Positions 15,631-25,161 of a stretch of DNA of 64,000 nt are shown here, one piece after another; positions within the stretch are counted from its first letter, which is position 1; each line of letters starts with the position of its first letter. The notes beneath the pieces are model-generated. The model saw only the letters and a list, made by a program, of their open reading frames with translations. It was not told the DNA's origin and searched no databases. The stretch is from Candidatus Poribacteria bacterium (lineage in GTDB: Bacteria > Poribacteria > WGA-4E > WGA-3G): the NCBI GenBank assembly GCA_028820635.1, contig JAPPIG010000038.1:54202-118201 (forward strand), read 5' to 3'. The position numbers and the translations under genes are program-made.

Positions 15631-17591
15631 TTATGAAGATCGGTAAAAAATGGATTATTATCAGCACAGTTGCTATTATTGTTGTTGCTGTAGTGGTAAT
15701 TGGGGCAACCCGAATGAACTCCGGGAAAAAGAATGCAGACGAAGAGGACAAACGTGAGGTGGTCCGTCGCGGAGAATTCCTTGAAAAAGTTCAAGAATCT
15801 GGCAGTCTACGCTCCTTCATTGAGGTAGATGTCCGGTCAAACGTGGAGGGAGAAATAAAGAAAATCAACGTTGATGAGAGTGACCCTGTTCAAGAAGGCG
15901 ATCCACTTCTCGAAATTGATGCGAAGCAGATTTTAGAGGATATGAAGCAGGCAGAGGCTAACCGTGATGCCCGAAAAGCTGAACTTGAGCAAGCAGACCT
16001 CCGAATTCAGATTGCTGAGCAACGCGAAAAAAGTGACCTGCTGCAGGCACAAAATGCTGTCGCTAAAGCTGAGGCTAACCTCCAATCCTTTGCCGCGAAC
16101 AGACAGCAACGGATTACTGAAGCAGAGACCCTTGTTGCAACTACACAGAACTTGCTGGACCGAGACCAAATCTCACTGAAGCGGGCGGAAATCTCTCTAA
16201 CGCAGGCAAACTTGACACTTGATCGGGCAAAGGCAAGTGTCACATCCGCAAAAATTACCTTTGAGACAACCCAGTCCGAACACAAACGCAACGAAGAATT
16301 ATTTAAACAGGAATTAATTTCTAAGCAAACATTAGAACAATCCCAAAAACAACTCGCTTCGACTAAATCCCAATATGAAACTGCACAGAAAGCAGTTGAA
16401 TCCCAAAATGAAACAATTAAATCTGAAGAAGAAAACATCAAGCGGGAGAAAGTGGCAATTCAGAGCCGAGAAGCAACGCTTGCCCTAAATAAAAAGAACG
16501 TTGAAACAGTCAAAGAATCTCAAGACGCACAAGAAAAGCAATTAAAAGCAGATTTAGAAAACGCACGCACCCGACTCAAGCAAACAGAAGATACCACCGA
16601 AGAAGAAAAAGCATTGACAAAACATGCGAAAGTTAGCGCACAAGCGAATCTGTTACAAGCAGAGAGCCGCCTCAAATCTCAGCAGGAACGCTACGAATGG
16701 ACGACCGTCAAAGCGCCGATGTCCGGTACAATTACACGTATTTCTGTAGAAGAGGGGGAGATTATCACTTCAGGGCGGTCAGCGTTTTCAAGAGGTGAAG
16801 CAATCATGCGGATTGCTGACCTTTCCCAGATGATTGTCAGAACCCAAATCAATCAGGTCGAAATCGGTAGGATAAAAGAGGGACAACGTGTAGAAATCCG
16901 TGTGGATAGTTTTCGCAAAAAAATCTTTAATGGTAAAGTCAGTGAAATTTCACCAAGTTCTACCCCACGTGGGCAAGGCGGCGGTGGTGTGATCACCTTT
17001 GAGGTCGATATAGAGGTGGATATACCAGATCAAGAATTTCAACTATTGCCCGGAATGTCTGCGGATGTAGATATTATTGTCTTTGAAAAGCCTGATATTC
17101 TTCAAATTCCGATAGCAGCGGTGTTAAGTCCGGAGGTGTTTACTGTAAGAGCCACACTTAATCAAAACGATCTCGGGCAGTTTAAGCAAGGACAAAAACT
17201 AAAAGTCCAGAACCTCATCGGCAAACAGTTTCCTGGACAAGTTACGAAGATTTCCCCTTCAGAAACCCGCCGCAATCTTGAAATTTTGTTTGATGAGCCT
17301 CCGAAAGGGATGCGTCCAGGTCCAACAGAAATCGCTATTGTAATCTCTGAAAACAAGCGATTGTCTGGCATAGAAGCAGAAATCAGAAGTGAACGTCAGC
17401 ATTTTGTAAAACTGGATACAGGTGAACCATCCAAAAAGGATGGAGAAAAAGGTGTCAAAACACATATTAAAGTTGGCAGGCGCAACAATACACACTTTGA
17501 AATTCTTAGCGGCTTAAAAGAAGGCGATCGCGTTTTTGTTCCTTCTATGATGGAATTGACAAGAGGAGAAGAAAATAAAAGTAACAGATAA
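15627..17591 (+). CDS. HlyD/MacA-type periplasmic adaptor with a very long coiled coil
   Basis: A 654-residue membrane-fusion protein linking an inner-membrane exporter to TolC. One N-terminal membrane anchor (WIIISTVAIIVVAVVVIGA) is followed by half of a lipoyl domain (DVRSNVEGEIKKINVDESD), then an exceptionally long Gln/Glu/Lys/Ala coiled coil (about 100-355), the second half-lipoyl motif VKAPMSGTITRISVEEGE, and beta-barrel regions with a MacA-like GRIKEGQRVEIRVDSF. Most MacA proteins are near 370-400 residues, so the hairpin is much longer here. GTG at 15627 overlaps the tolC stop (GTGA) and has GGGGGT eight bases upstream; ATG 15633 is the alternative. Confidence 0.85.
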   Translation: MIMKIGKKWIIISTVAIIVVAVVVIGATRMNSGKKNADEEDKREVVRRGEFLEKVQESGSLRSFIEVDVRSNVEGEIKKINVDESDPVQEGDPLLEIDAKQILEDMKQAEANRDARKAELEQADLRIQIAEQREKSDLLQAQNAVAKAEANLQSFAANRQQRITEAETLVATTQNLLDRDQISLKRAEISLTQANLTLDRAKASVTSAKITFETTQSEHKRNEELFKQELISKQTLEQSQKQLASTKSQYETAQKAVESQNETIKSEEENIKREKVAIQSREATLALNKKNVETVKESQDAQEKQLKADLENARTRLKQTEDTTEEEKALTKHAKVSAQANLLQAESRLKSQQERYEWTTVKAPMSGTITRISVEEGEIITSGRSAFSRGEAIMRIADLSQMIVRTQINQVEIGRIKEGQRVEIRVDSFRKKIFNGKVSEISPSSTPRGQGGGGVITFEVDIEVDIPDQEFQLLPGMSADVDIIVFEKPDILQIPIAAVLSPEVFTVRATLNQNDLGQFKQGQKLKVQNLIGKQFPGQVTKISPSETRRNLEILFDEPPKGMRPGPTEIAIVISENKRLSGIEAEIRSERQHFVKLDTGEPSKKDGEKGVKTHIKVGRRNNTHFEILSGLKEGDRVFVPSMMELTRGEENKSNR

Positions 17592-17671
17592 TAGGTGAAT
17601 TTGGTAGCCTAACTTCCAAAATCACAAGTGCGAATTCAAACAGATGACCATGATCAAGGCAGGGAAAATAT

Positions 17672-18352
17672 ATGTTAATAGATGTTAAAGACATAACAAA
17701 AATCTATGAGATGGGTGATGTGCAAGTTCATGCGCTGCGAGGCGTTACCTTCACTGTAGAGTCTGGTGAGTTTATCGCAATTATGGGACCCTCCGGTTCT
17801 GGTAAATCAACCATGATGGATATCTTAGGATGCCTGGCTACACCAACAGATGGAGAATACTACCTTGAAGGTGAAGAGGTAGGAAAACTTTCCGACAACC
17901 GTTTGGCAGATATACGAAATAAAAAGATCGGTTTTGTATTTCAGTCATTCAACCTTCTTCCGAGAACAAGCGCACTCCATAACGTTGAACTCCCACTTAT
18001 CTATTCAGGATTAGGCAGAAAAGAACGTAAGCGAAGAGCGTTTGAATCTTTGGAAGCAGTCGGATTAGCGGATCGAGTTGACCACAAATCAACAGAATTG
18101 TCTGGTGGACAGGTGCAACGTGTCGCAATTGCGCGCGCCCTTGTGAATAAACCTTCAATGATTTTTGCTGACGAACCGACAGGGAACTTGGACACGCGCT
18201 CTGGTGCCGAAATTTTGGCTATTTTTGACCGCCTTAATGAGGAAGGTAATACTATTATCATGGTTACGCATGAACCAGAGGTTGCCGAACATGCAAGACG
18301 CGTCCTCCACATTCGGGACGGCCTCATTGAGCAAGATGAAAGGCGAAACTAA
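17672..18352 (+). CDS. ABC transporter ATP-binding protein, MacB/LolD type
   Basis: A 226-residue ATPase with Walker [11 protein letters not shown]-loop [10 protein letters not shown], signature [15 protein letters not shown], Walker [13 protein letters not shown] and the H-loop in [12 protein letters not shown]. The pattern belongs to the MacB/LolD/FtsE subgroup that works with FtsX-like permeases. Together with the TolC and HlyD genes upstream it suggests a MacAB-TolC-like export system. No FtsX/MacB permease gene follows in the window, so the membrane partner must lie elsewhere. The next gene starts 17 bases inside this one. Confidence 0.88.
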   Translation: MLIDVKDITKIYEMGDVQVHALRGVTFTVESGEFIAIMGPSGSGKSTMMDILGCLATPTDGEYYLEGEEVGKLSDNRLADIRNKKIGFVFQSFNLLPRTSALHNVELPLIYSGLGRKERKRRAFESLEAVGLADRVDHKSTELSGGQVQRVAIARALVNKPSMIFADEPTGNLDTRSGAEILAIFDRLNEEGNTIIMVTHEPEVAEHARRVLHIRDGLIEQDERRN

Positions 18353-19331
18353 CACCGCAACAAACCGAGTTGAAATAACCACCCCTGCTCGGCTTCATTT
18401 TTCCCTGATAGATTTGAATGGGCAACTCGGTCGAATTGATGGTGGGTTCGGATTAGCCATCATCGAACCGAAATTTGAAATCATTGCAGAACCGTCAGCA
18501 GAAATTCACGTAGAATCTGTTGCCTACCATGAACGTGCTTGTACTATTCTGACACATCTCCAAAAAACCTACCAATTCCCCGGAATCAAACTGAAATTTA
18601 TCTCCGAGATCCCAACGCATAGTGGCTTCGGTTCAGGCACGCAACTTTCTCTGGGAATCGCTTCTGCTGTAAATTTGCTCTATGATCTGGAATTAAGTAT
18701 TTTAGAACTCGCAAACGCAGTAGGACGCGGTGGAACTTCTGGAATCGGCGTCGCAGCGTTTGAGACTGGCGGTTTCATTGTTGATGGAGGGCATCGCTAT
18801 CCTGAACAGAAACCCTCTTTTCTCCCATCTTCTGCCGCAGACGATATATCTCCTCCTCCGATTTTACTACGATATACATTTCCAAATAAACCGCTTCTCA
18901 TTGTCCTGCCGAATTGTTCACGTATCTATGGAGAAGCTGAATTGGAACTTTTCCGGACACTGTGTCCGCAACCGGCATCTGTTGCGCCAAAATTGTCCTA
19001 TCTTCTACTATTAAAAGTATTACCTGCGATCCTTGAAAATGATATGCGTAGTTTTGGTGAGGCTTTAAACGAAATTCAAACATTCGGTTGGAAAAAGGTG
19101 GAGATTGATGCACAAGGCACTGAATTGCAGCAAACACTTGAATTTTTACAAACCAACGGTGCATTAGGGGCAGGCGTAAGTAGTTGGGGCCCAGCAATTT
19201 GTGCTGTGAGTGATGACATAGATTCTTTGAAACGTAAAACAGTAGAATACTTGGCAACTTTACCAGATGGTGGCACCTGCTTTATTACCTATGCAAACAA
19301 CACAGGCGCACAAATTAAAAAAGTTGGCTAA
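18336..19331 (+). CDS. Beta-ribofuranosylaminobenzene 5'-phosphate (beta-RFAP) synthase-like GHMP protein
   Basis: A 331-residue protein matching the beta-RFAP synthase pattern: [21 protein letters not shown] at the start, the GHMP phosphate-binding loop [16 protein letters not shown] (about 90) and [20 protein letters not shown] with VDGGH after it. Known enzymes of this family join PRPP and 4-hydroxybenzoate (or pABA) in the first step of methanopterin-type C1 cofactor synthesis. ATG at 18336 lies inside the ABC ATPase gene and AAGATGAAAG shows little ribosome site, fitting coupled translation. No other methanopterin gene is nearby, so the role here is uncertain. Confidence 0.8.
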   Translation: MKGETNTATNRVEITTPARLHFSLIDLNGQLGRIDGGFGLAIIEPKFEIIAEPSAEIHVESVAYHERACTILTHLQKTYQFPGIKLKFISEIPTHSGFGSGTQLSLGIASAVNLLYDLELSILELANAVGRGGTSGIGVAAFETGGFIVDGGHRYPEQKPSFLPSSAADDISPPPILLRYTFPNKPLLIVLPNCSRIYGEAELELFRTLCPQPASVAPKLSYLLLLKVLPAILENDMRSFGEALNEIQTFGWKKVEIDAQGTELQQTLEFLQTNGALGAGVSSWGPAICAVSDDIDSLKRKTVEYLATLPDGGTCFITYANNTGAQIKKVG

Positions 19332-19434
19332 AGCATGATTGCTCTAACCAACCGTCACTATAACAAACGAATTAATCTTGAATCCGATTTGAAATCTATA
19401 TATGCAGACTTACTTCTAAATCGGAGGTATTCTT

Positions 19435-20049
19435 CTACCCTTTTCCAGAGGAATAGTAAGGATTAGTACCCGATGCATGGTCAGTCGTGTCAATGACTTG
19501 TGTGATTTCTGGGAACACTTCTTGAATCATTGCTTCAATACCATGTTTGAGCGTGACATTCGCCATACCGCATCCTTGGCACCCACCACCCATGTGGATA
19601 TAGATGGCATCGTCTTCAACATTCAGAAGTTCAATTTGTCCACCGTGTGCTGCGACAGCTGGATTAATTCGTTCATCAATCAGTTCTTGAATCTTCTGTG
19701 CCTTTGGATTGTCCCATGTTGGCTTATTCGGATTTTCTATCTTAAAGCCGCTTGAATTAAGGTCTTCAACATAGTCAATAACAGCACCTTTAAGGTCTGG
19801 TGCACTTTTGGCATCAACCAAAACCTTAAAAGTTCCCATTTCAACGACGATGTCGTCTTCCTCAGCTTCAGTAGCTAAACCAAGACTATATTGGAAATCG
19901 GAAGCACTACGCCCTTCAATACTAATGCGTAGTCCTTCCACTTCCACATCTTCAGCATCAATAACAGTTTGAATCTTTTCTTGCGCTGTTTTTGTGACTT
20001 CCAATAAAGATTCTTCAGTTCCCGCGAACTTTTTAAACAAATTCTTCAT
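19435..20049 (-). CDS. NfuA-type iron-sulfur cluster carrier
   Basis: A 204-residue cytoplasmic Fe-S carrier. The N-terminal half (about 10-105, TKTAQEKIQTVI, GLRISIEG, YSLGLATE) is a degenerate HesB/IscA-like domain lacking the ligand cysteines, as in NfuA. The C-terminal half is a NifU domain: INPAVAAHGGQIELLNV and the cluster-binding CxxC in GGGCQGCGMANVTL. AAGGAAA precedes ATG 20049. It follows the sigma-factor gene by 22 bases on the same strand and is probably co-transcribed with it. Confidence 0.88.
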   Translation of the reverse strand: MKNLFKKFAGTEESLLEVTKTAQEKIQTVIDAEDVEVEGLRISIEGRSASDFQYSLGLATEAEEDDIVVEMGTFKVLVDAKSAPDLKGAVIDYVEDLNSSGFKIENPNKPTWDNPKAQKIQELIDERINPAVAAHGGQIELLNVEDDAIYIHMGGGCQGCGMANVTLKHGIEAMIQEVFPEITQVIDTTDHASGTNPYYSSGKG

Positions 20050-20071
20050 AAGTTTCCTTCGTGAATCTAAC

Positions 20072-21040
20072 TCAAGCAGCTGTCCGATCTGCCTTGTAGT
20101 CAGTGCGAAATTCACCCATTTCGTTGTAAAGGCTACCTAATTGAGAAATTGCATAGATTTCTAACTGTCGGATGCGTTCTCGGGTTACATCAAGCGCATC
20201 TCCGATTTCACGAAGTGTCTTACGTTCCCCATCTTCAAGCCCAAAACGCATTTTTAAAACCTGCTGCTCTCGTTCCGGTAGTTTACTGAGGATTCTTTCT
20301 ACCAGATCATGTGTAATCAATTGGGCGATTGGTCCTTCTTCGGATGCTGTTGAAGGGTCTTCGATTAAATCCCCTAATGTTGCCGCCGAACGCGCTGAGC
20401 GTTCTTCACCAAGTGGTAAATCCATTGATACGGTATCCGCATTAAAGGTAAGAATTTCCTCTACTTGTTGAACGGTTAGGTCAAGTGCTTCAGCGATTTC
20501 AGCACGAGTCGGTTCACGCTGAAGTTCTTGGCAAAGCGCCGCATAAGCCGCATCAAACTTATTCATCTTTGCAACAATATATGCTGGCAAGCGAATAGAA
20601 CGCGCAAAATTATCAAGCGTCCGCATAATTGATTGCTTAATCCACCAAATAGCGTAGGTACTAAATTTAAATCCTTTCCGATAATCAAACTTACTTGCTG
20701 CTTTGATTAACCCAATATTTCCTTCCTGAATTAGGTCTTCAAGCGGAACTTTGTTTCCTTGATACCTGACTGCAATAGAAATGACGAGCCGTAAATTAGC
20801 TTGAACAAGCTCGTCGCGCGCAGAAGTATCACCAGCTTCAATCCGTTTCGCTAATTCAACTTCTTCCTCGCGAGATAATAAACGATGTCCCGCAACACTA
20901 CGTAACCAACTCGTTAAAGCACTCCTATCACTACCTTTGTAGTCGTTCGCATACTCCGTTTCTTCCGACGGATACACTTCATCTATATATGTGTCAACAC
21001 CTTCGATGTCTTCTGTTTCACCGAAAAACTCGGTTTCCAT
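20072..21040 (-). CDS. RNA polymerase sigma-70 factor, primary (RpoD/SigA) type
   Basis: A 322-residue sigma factor. Region 1.2 (SWLRSVAGHRLLSREEEVELAKRI), region 2 (LVQANLRLVISIAVRYQ, PLEDLIQEGNIGLIKAASKF, FSTYAIWWIKQSIMR), region 3 (REPTRAEIAEALDLTVQQVE) and region 4 with its helix-turn-helix (KTLREIGDALDVTRERIRQLE) are all present. The acidic N-terminus (about 1-35) is short and lacks a full region 1.1, so it may be the housekeeping factor or a group 2 paralogue such as RpoS. GGAGAGGAG precedes ATG 21040; the ATG at 21070 has no ribosome site. Confidence 0.9.
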   Translation of the reverse strand: METEFFGETEDIEGVDTYIDEVYPSEETEYANDYKGSDRSALTSWLRSVAGHRLLSREEEVELAKRIEAGDTSARDELVQANLRLVISIAVRYQGNKVPLEDLIQEGNIGLIKAASKFDYRKGFKFSTYAIWWIKQSIMRTLDNFARSIRLPAYIVAKMNKFDAAYAALCQELQREPTRAEIAEALDLTVQQVEEILTFNADTVSMDLPLGEERSARSAATLGDLIEDPSTASEEGPIAQLITHDLVERILSKLPEREQQVLKMRFGLEDGERKTLREIGDALDVTRERIRQLEIYAISQLGSLYNEMGEFRTDYKADRTAA

Positions 21041-21089
21041 TCGTCTCCTCTCCTTATTATAGGAATTCATAAAAATCTGCCAAATAGAT

Positions 21090-21119
21090 ATAATACATTA
21101 TACTATAACGTTTTGTCAA
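21090..21119 (-). promoter_or_regulatory. Promoter of the sigma factor-nfu operon
   Basis: On the minus strand TTGACA (21114-21119) and TATTAT (21090-21095) are separated by 18 bases, about 50 bases before the chosen sigma-factor ATG. Recognition by the cell's own primary sigma factor is likely. Confidence 0.55.
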
Positions 21120-21778
21120 GCAAATTGTTTAAAAAAAGTGATTATATTTGTGAATTTTACTAAAAAACTTAGAAAAAACGACATATCTCGCCTTTTTTCT
21201 TAAAATTCGAACTTATACTATAGTGTTTGGTCTAATAGAATAATCCGACAAATCATAACAATCACTTTCCAACAACATATATTATACGTATCTCTTGGTA
21301 AATGGCTACAAGTTTGGGAAATGTCTGTGAATTCACCTGATTTTTTACAAAGTAAAACTGTTACGACTAAAGTTGAGTTTGAGCCACATTATTGTAAAAG
21401 ATCAAATCGAGTGGATTTCTGTTATGGTGTAGTGATACAATTTAAATATGGATGATTATACGTTTTGGCAGGTATATTAAACTTTTTGACAAAATGTTTC
21501 GTCTTAAAATGGCAGTTTCAGATAAAATCAAAACCAACCATCATTTTGCTTTTTCAAAATACTGTGTTTGAGAAAGTTTCAATAATTCCCCGACAAGGTA
21601 TCAATCCCCACATGATATTATATGTTTTAGCGCAAAACCATAACCGTAGTGCGAAAGATTAAATGTGTTAGTAAATAGACAATTGTGACAGTGTTTGGAT
21701 GGTTGAATTTTAAACTAATTAACTTGTGCTGCGTCAAAAAGCATTGGTTAATCTGAAAATCAATGAGGAACTTTATTT
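21120..21778. other. AT-rich intergenic region between divergent sigma and secretion operons
   Basis: About 660 bases without a supported gene. A 65-codon frame at 21465-21662 has no ribosome site, no recognisable motif and low-complexity AT-driven composition, so I do not call it. The stretch probably carries the promoter and regulatory DNA for gspE, but I see no clearly matched -35/-10 pair close to it. Confidence 0.5.
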
Positions 21779-23659
21779 ATGTACGGTGCATCTACTCAAA
21801 AATCGCTCGTTGAAGTGCTACGAGAAGCTGACCTGATTTCAGAACAGGAATATCATGAAATTCATGAAAAAATACTTGAAGGTTGGGTAAAAGAACCTAT
21901 CCAAACTGAGGGGGCGACAGACGGAGACCCTCAATCTGACTCACAGAGTTATCGACAAATTTTGGATGAAATTGAAAAAGCAGGAGAATCAGAAGAAGGA
22001 ATTGTCTCTGAATACGTTTCTCCTAAAGTTCTTGAACTTGCCAAAAAAGGGCGCGAATTCGGAACATCTATTCTACAATTAGAAGAAATAGACCCTGAAC
22101 CAGAAGCACTTGAGAAAGTGCCAGCAAGTTTTGCCTATCGTAATAAAGTTGTGCCAGTGCACCTTGAAGAGAATGTTCTCACGGTAGCAATTGCCGATGT
22201 TCAAGATGTAATGTTAATTGACGAAATTCAATACGTCACTGAGTGTGAGATTAACCTTCTTCTTGCTGATGAGGACGAAATATCAGACGCGATTGTACGA
22301 CTCTACGGTCAAAGTGCCGCTTCACTGCTGAGTGCGGGTATTAAAGGTCCTGTTGGTGCTGCTGCAACAATTGAGCGAGATAGAATTGAAGACTTTGGTA
22401 TTGATGATAAGGATCTCAGCGAAGATCCGACAGTTGTTCACGCTGTTGACCAGATGATTATTGACGCAGTTCGCGCAGGGGCGAGTGATATACACATTGA
22501 GCCTTACCCAGAAGAATTGAAAATCAGATTTCGGGTTGACGGTGTATTAGAAGACGAAGAACAACCTCCCGCATATTTGCAGTCTGCGATTACTTCGCGT
22601 GTCAAAATTATGGCTGGGATGGACGTGGCGGAACGTCGCCGTCCACAAGATGGAAAAATCAATAAAGAAATTGGTAGTCTCGGCGGTGGTCGTCAGATTG
22701 ATCTTCGTGTTTCTACAGTTCCTACTGTTGCTACACAGCATAGTGAAAGTGTTGTACTGCGTATTCTTGACCGCCAATCCATTGAATTCGGTTTAACAGA
22801 ACTCGGTCTAACTCATGATAATTTTGAACTATTTCAGCGAATGATCCATAAACCGCACGGAATTATCCTCGCAACAGGACCCACTGGAAGTGGTAAAACA
22901 ACAACACTTTATGCTTGTTTAAAAGAGATCAACACACCAGAAGTTAAAATCATTACCCTTGAAGATCCGGTTGAATATGAATTGGAGGGGATCAACCAAG
23001 TTCAAGTTAATCCTGAGATTGGTTTTACATTTGCTAATGGGTTACGGCATATTCTACGACAAGACCCCGATAAGGTGTTAGTCGGTGAAATTCGTGATGA
23101 AGAAACGGCTGAAATGGCAATTCATACTTCACTTACAGGGCATCTTGTTTTCAGCACACTACACACGAATGATGCCCCAGGTGCAATCACACGTCTTGTT
23201 GATATGGGAGTTGAACCGTATTTAGTTGCCTCTACAGTAGAAGGGATTATAGCACAACGATTAGCACGGCGCGTTTGCAAAGCTTGCTGTGAAATGTATA
23301 AACCAACTGAAAAGGAAATCGCAGGAGTTCTCATCAACAACGGAGTCCATGTGTCAACTGACCTTGAAATTCCACGTGCAAACGAAGATGGTTGCAAAGA
23401 ATGTCGTGGGAGAGGCTATAGGGGCAGAATCGGTATTTTTGAAGTTATTTTTATGACTGAAGAATTACGGTCGCTCGCTCTCCAACAATCTTCGACCAGC
23501 GAACTCCGTCAGCTTGCTATGAAAATGGGTATGAAAAGTTTACGCGAAGACGGATGGCAAAAGGTTACTGCAGGACAAACAACGATTGATGAAATCCTTA
23601 GACTTACTCAAGAAGATGCTTACGAATTTGATGGGGATAATCAAAGTGCATCCGAATAG
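21779..23659 (+). CDS. gspE: Type II secretion ATPase GspE
   Basis: The 626-residue cytoplasmic motor that powers pseudopilus assembly. An N-terminal MshEN-like domain (LVEVLREADLISEQEYHEI and NKVVPVHLEENVLTVAIADV) is followed by the secretion-ATPase core: Walker A GPTGSGKTTTLYA, Asp box, Walker B VLVGEIRDEETAEMA and His box STLHTNDAPGAITRL. The zinc module has two CxxC pairs (CKACCEMY and GCKECRGRG). GAGGAA lies eight bases before the ATG. First gene of an operon running to 38.8 kb. Confidence 0.93.
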   Translation: MYGASTQKSLVEVLREADLISEQEYHEIHEKILEGWVKEPIQTEGATDGDPQSDSQSYRQILDEIEKAGESEEGIVSEYVSPKVLELAKKGREFGTSILQLEEIDPEPEALEKVPASFAYRNKVVPVHLEENVLTVAIADVQDVMLIDEIQYVTECEINLLLADEDEISDAIVRLYGQSAASLLSAGIKGPVGAAATIERDRIEDFGIDDKDLSEDPTVVHAVDQMIIDAVRAGASDIHIEPYPEELKIRFRVDGVLEDEEQPPAYLQSAITSRVKIMAGMDVAERRRPQDGKINKEIGSLGGGRQIDLRVSTVPTVATQHSESVVLRILDRQSIEFGLTELGLTHDNFELFQRMIHKPHGIILATGPTGSGKTTTLYACLKEINTPEVKIITLEDPVEYELEGINQVQVNPEIGFTFANGLRHILRQDPDKVLVGEIRDEETAEMAIHTSLTGHLVFSTLHTNDAPGAITRLVDMGVEPYLVASTVEGIIAQRLARRVCKACCEMYKPTEKEIAGVLINNGVHVSTDLEIPRANEDGCKECRGRGYRGRIGIFEVIFMTEELRSLALQQSSTSELRQLAMKMGMKSLREDGWQKVTAGQTTIDEILRLTQEDAYEFDGDNQSASE

Positions 23660-23701
23660 GAGTACTGTAGAACATAGTGCGATTTTGTTACACACATTTT
23701 G

Positions 23702-23730
23702 TACTGTAGTTGTGGCACGCAACTACAGTA
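23702..23730. repeat. Hairpin between gspE and gspF
   Basis: TACTGTAGTTG (23702-23712) pairs perfectly with CAACTACAGTA (23720-23730) around a seven-base loop. No T-run follows. In a 144-base gap inside an otherwise compact operon it may adjust mRNA stability or expression of the genes after gspE; this is inference. Confidence 0.45.
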
Positions 23731-23803
23731 GACAATCATCTGATTTAACCCCGATCTAACTTAATTTATTGATATACGGTTCAACTTCTACAAGAGATTC
23801 AAC

Positions 23804-25027
23804 ATGCCAAGATTTCAATATGAAGCGATTACCTATACAGGTGCCACAGTCAATAACACTTTGGAAGCAGACTCAAAAGCCGAACTTATCGCACAATTGC
23901 GGCAGATGGGATACTGGCCAACACAGGTGGTGGAGGAAGGTGAAGCGCTCGAAACCAAAGCGAAACAGTTATTTAGTTTTGGAACGAAAAAAATAAAATC
24001 GGCTGAAGTCGAATTTTTCACCTACCAGTTAGCAGCGTTAGTGAACGCACACGTTCCACTCCCTCGCGCTTTAGAGGTGACATTGGAACAAATTGCGAAT
24101 CCAGAGTTAAACCGCGTAATTTCGCAGGTAAAATACGATGTGGAACACGGCGCAACGTTTAACGCTGCCCTGGAGCAACATCCAAAGGTCTTTTCCGAAC
24201 TTTACGTTAACATGGTCAAAGCAGGTGAAGCAGGTGGCGTATTGGGAGAAGTCTTAGAACGGCTGGCAGAGTTCGCTGAAAGACAGCGCGTTCTCAGAAA
24301 CCAAGTTGTTTCTGCGCTATTCTATCCAGCAATTCTTTTTGGGTTAATGGTAACCGCAGTCATAGTTCTAATGATACTCGTTATTCCTAAATTCACTGAC
24401 ATGTTCCTTGAATTTAATGCTGAACTACCACTCCCGACTCAAGTCCTGATTGCAGTATCAGATGCTTTTGCCAATTTTTGGTGGTTAGGCTTACTTGCTA
24501 TTAGCGTTATTGCAACGGTCCTCCGACAATACCTACGGACGGAAACGGGAAAGATACTGTTTGATCGGATTAAGCTTAGGATCCCACTTGTTGGACCCGT
24601 TATTAGCACATTTGCTATTGTTCGGTTTACACGCACGATGGCGACTCTTTTGGAAAACGGCGTGCGGATGCTTCCTGCTCTGCAAGTAGTGAAAGATACA
24701 ATCGGAAATAAGGTTTATAGTAATGCTATCACTGAAGCAGAAAGAGAAGTAGAACAAGGTTCAACGCTATCACGAGAATTGGGACAGAACAAGGACTTCC
24801 CGACCCTCGTTACCCACATGATTGCTGTTGGTGAGGAATCCGGGGAACCGGTCACGATGTTATCAAAACTTTCCGACTATTATGACATGGAAATCAGAAA
24901 GAGTCTTGAACGGTTGACGAGTTCCATTAGTCCTTTGGTAATTTTGATTATGGGGTTGCTCATCGGATTTATCGCTGTTGCGATGATTCTACCGATCTTT
25001 GAAGCACAACAAGCATTAAGCGGTTAA
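23804..25027 (+). CDS. gspF: Type II secretion inner-membrane protein GspF
   Basis: A 407-residue polytopic protein of the inner-membrane assembly platform, which contacts GspE and the pseudopilins. The two GspF repeats are visible: VEFFTYQLAALVNAHVPLPRALE with VKAGEAGGVLGEVLERLAEF, and VRFTRTMATLLENGVRMLPAL with VGEESGEPVTMLSKLSDYY. Three membrane segments lie near 170-195, 220-240 and 375-398. The N-terminus MPRFQYEAITYTGATVNNTLEA is typical. Length is normal. Confidence 0.93.
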   Translation: MPRFQYEAITYTGATVNNTLEADSKAELIAQLRQMGYWPTQVVEEGEALETKAKQLFSFGTKKIKSAEVEFFTYQLAALVNAHVPLPRALEVTLEQIANPELNRVISQVKYDVEHGATFNAALEQHPKVFSELYVNMVKAGEAGGVLGEVLERLAEFAERQRVLRNQVVSALFYPAILFGLMVTAVIVLMILVIPKFTDMFLEFNAELPLPTQVLIAVSDAFANFWWLGLLAISVIATVLRQYLRTETGKILFDRIKLRIPLVGPVISTFAIVRFTRTMATLLENGVRMLPALQVVKDTIGNKVYSNAITEAEREVEQGSTLSRELGQNKDFPTLVTHMIAVGEESGEPVTMLSKLSDYYDMEIRKSLERLTSSISPLVILIMGLLIGFIAVAMILPIFEAQQALSG

Positions 25028-25161
25028 GGCGAACGCTTATTCTCAGAGTCAATTTTTCTAAACTATCACGAGAGATATTTGTCTAAATAGACACAAGTTC
25101 CGTTGTATAGTCAGAAAAACCAGAACGTGAATTCTGGACATTAAATAAGGAGTTAAACTAA

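Noticed and set aside
17672..18352. A complete MacAB-TolC exporter
   Set aside because: No permease with FtsX/MacB topology follows; only the ATPase, adaptor and outer-membrane channel are present.
21465..21662. 65-codon open frame in the gap before gspE
   Set aside because: No ribosome site, no motif, AT-rich composition; treated as chance.
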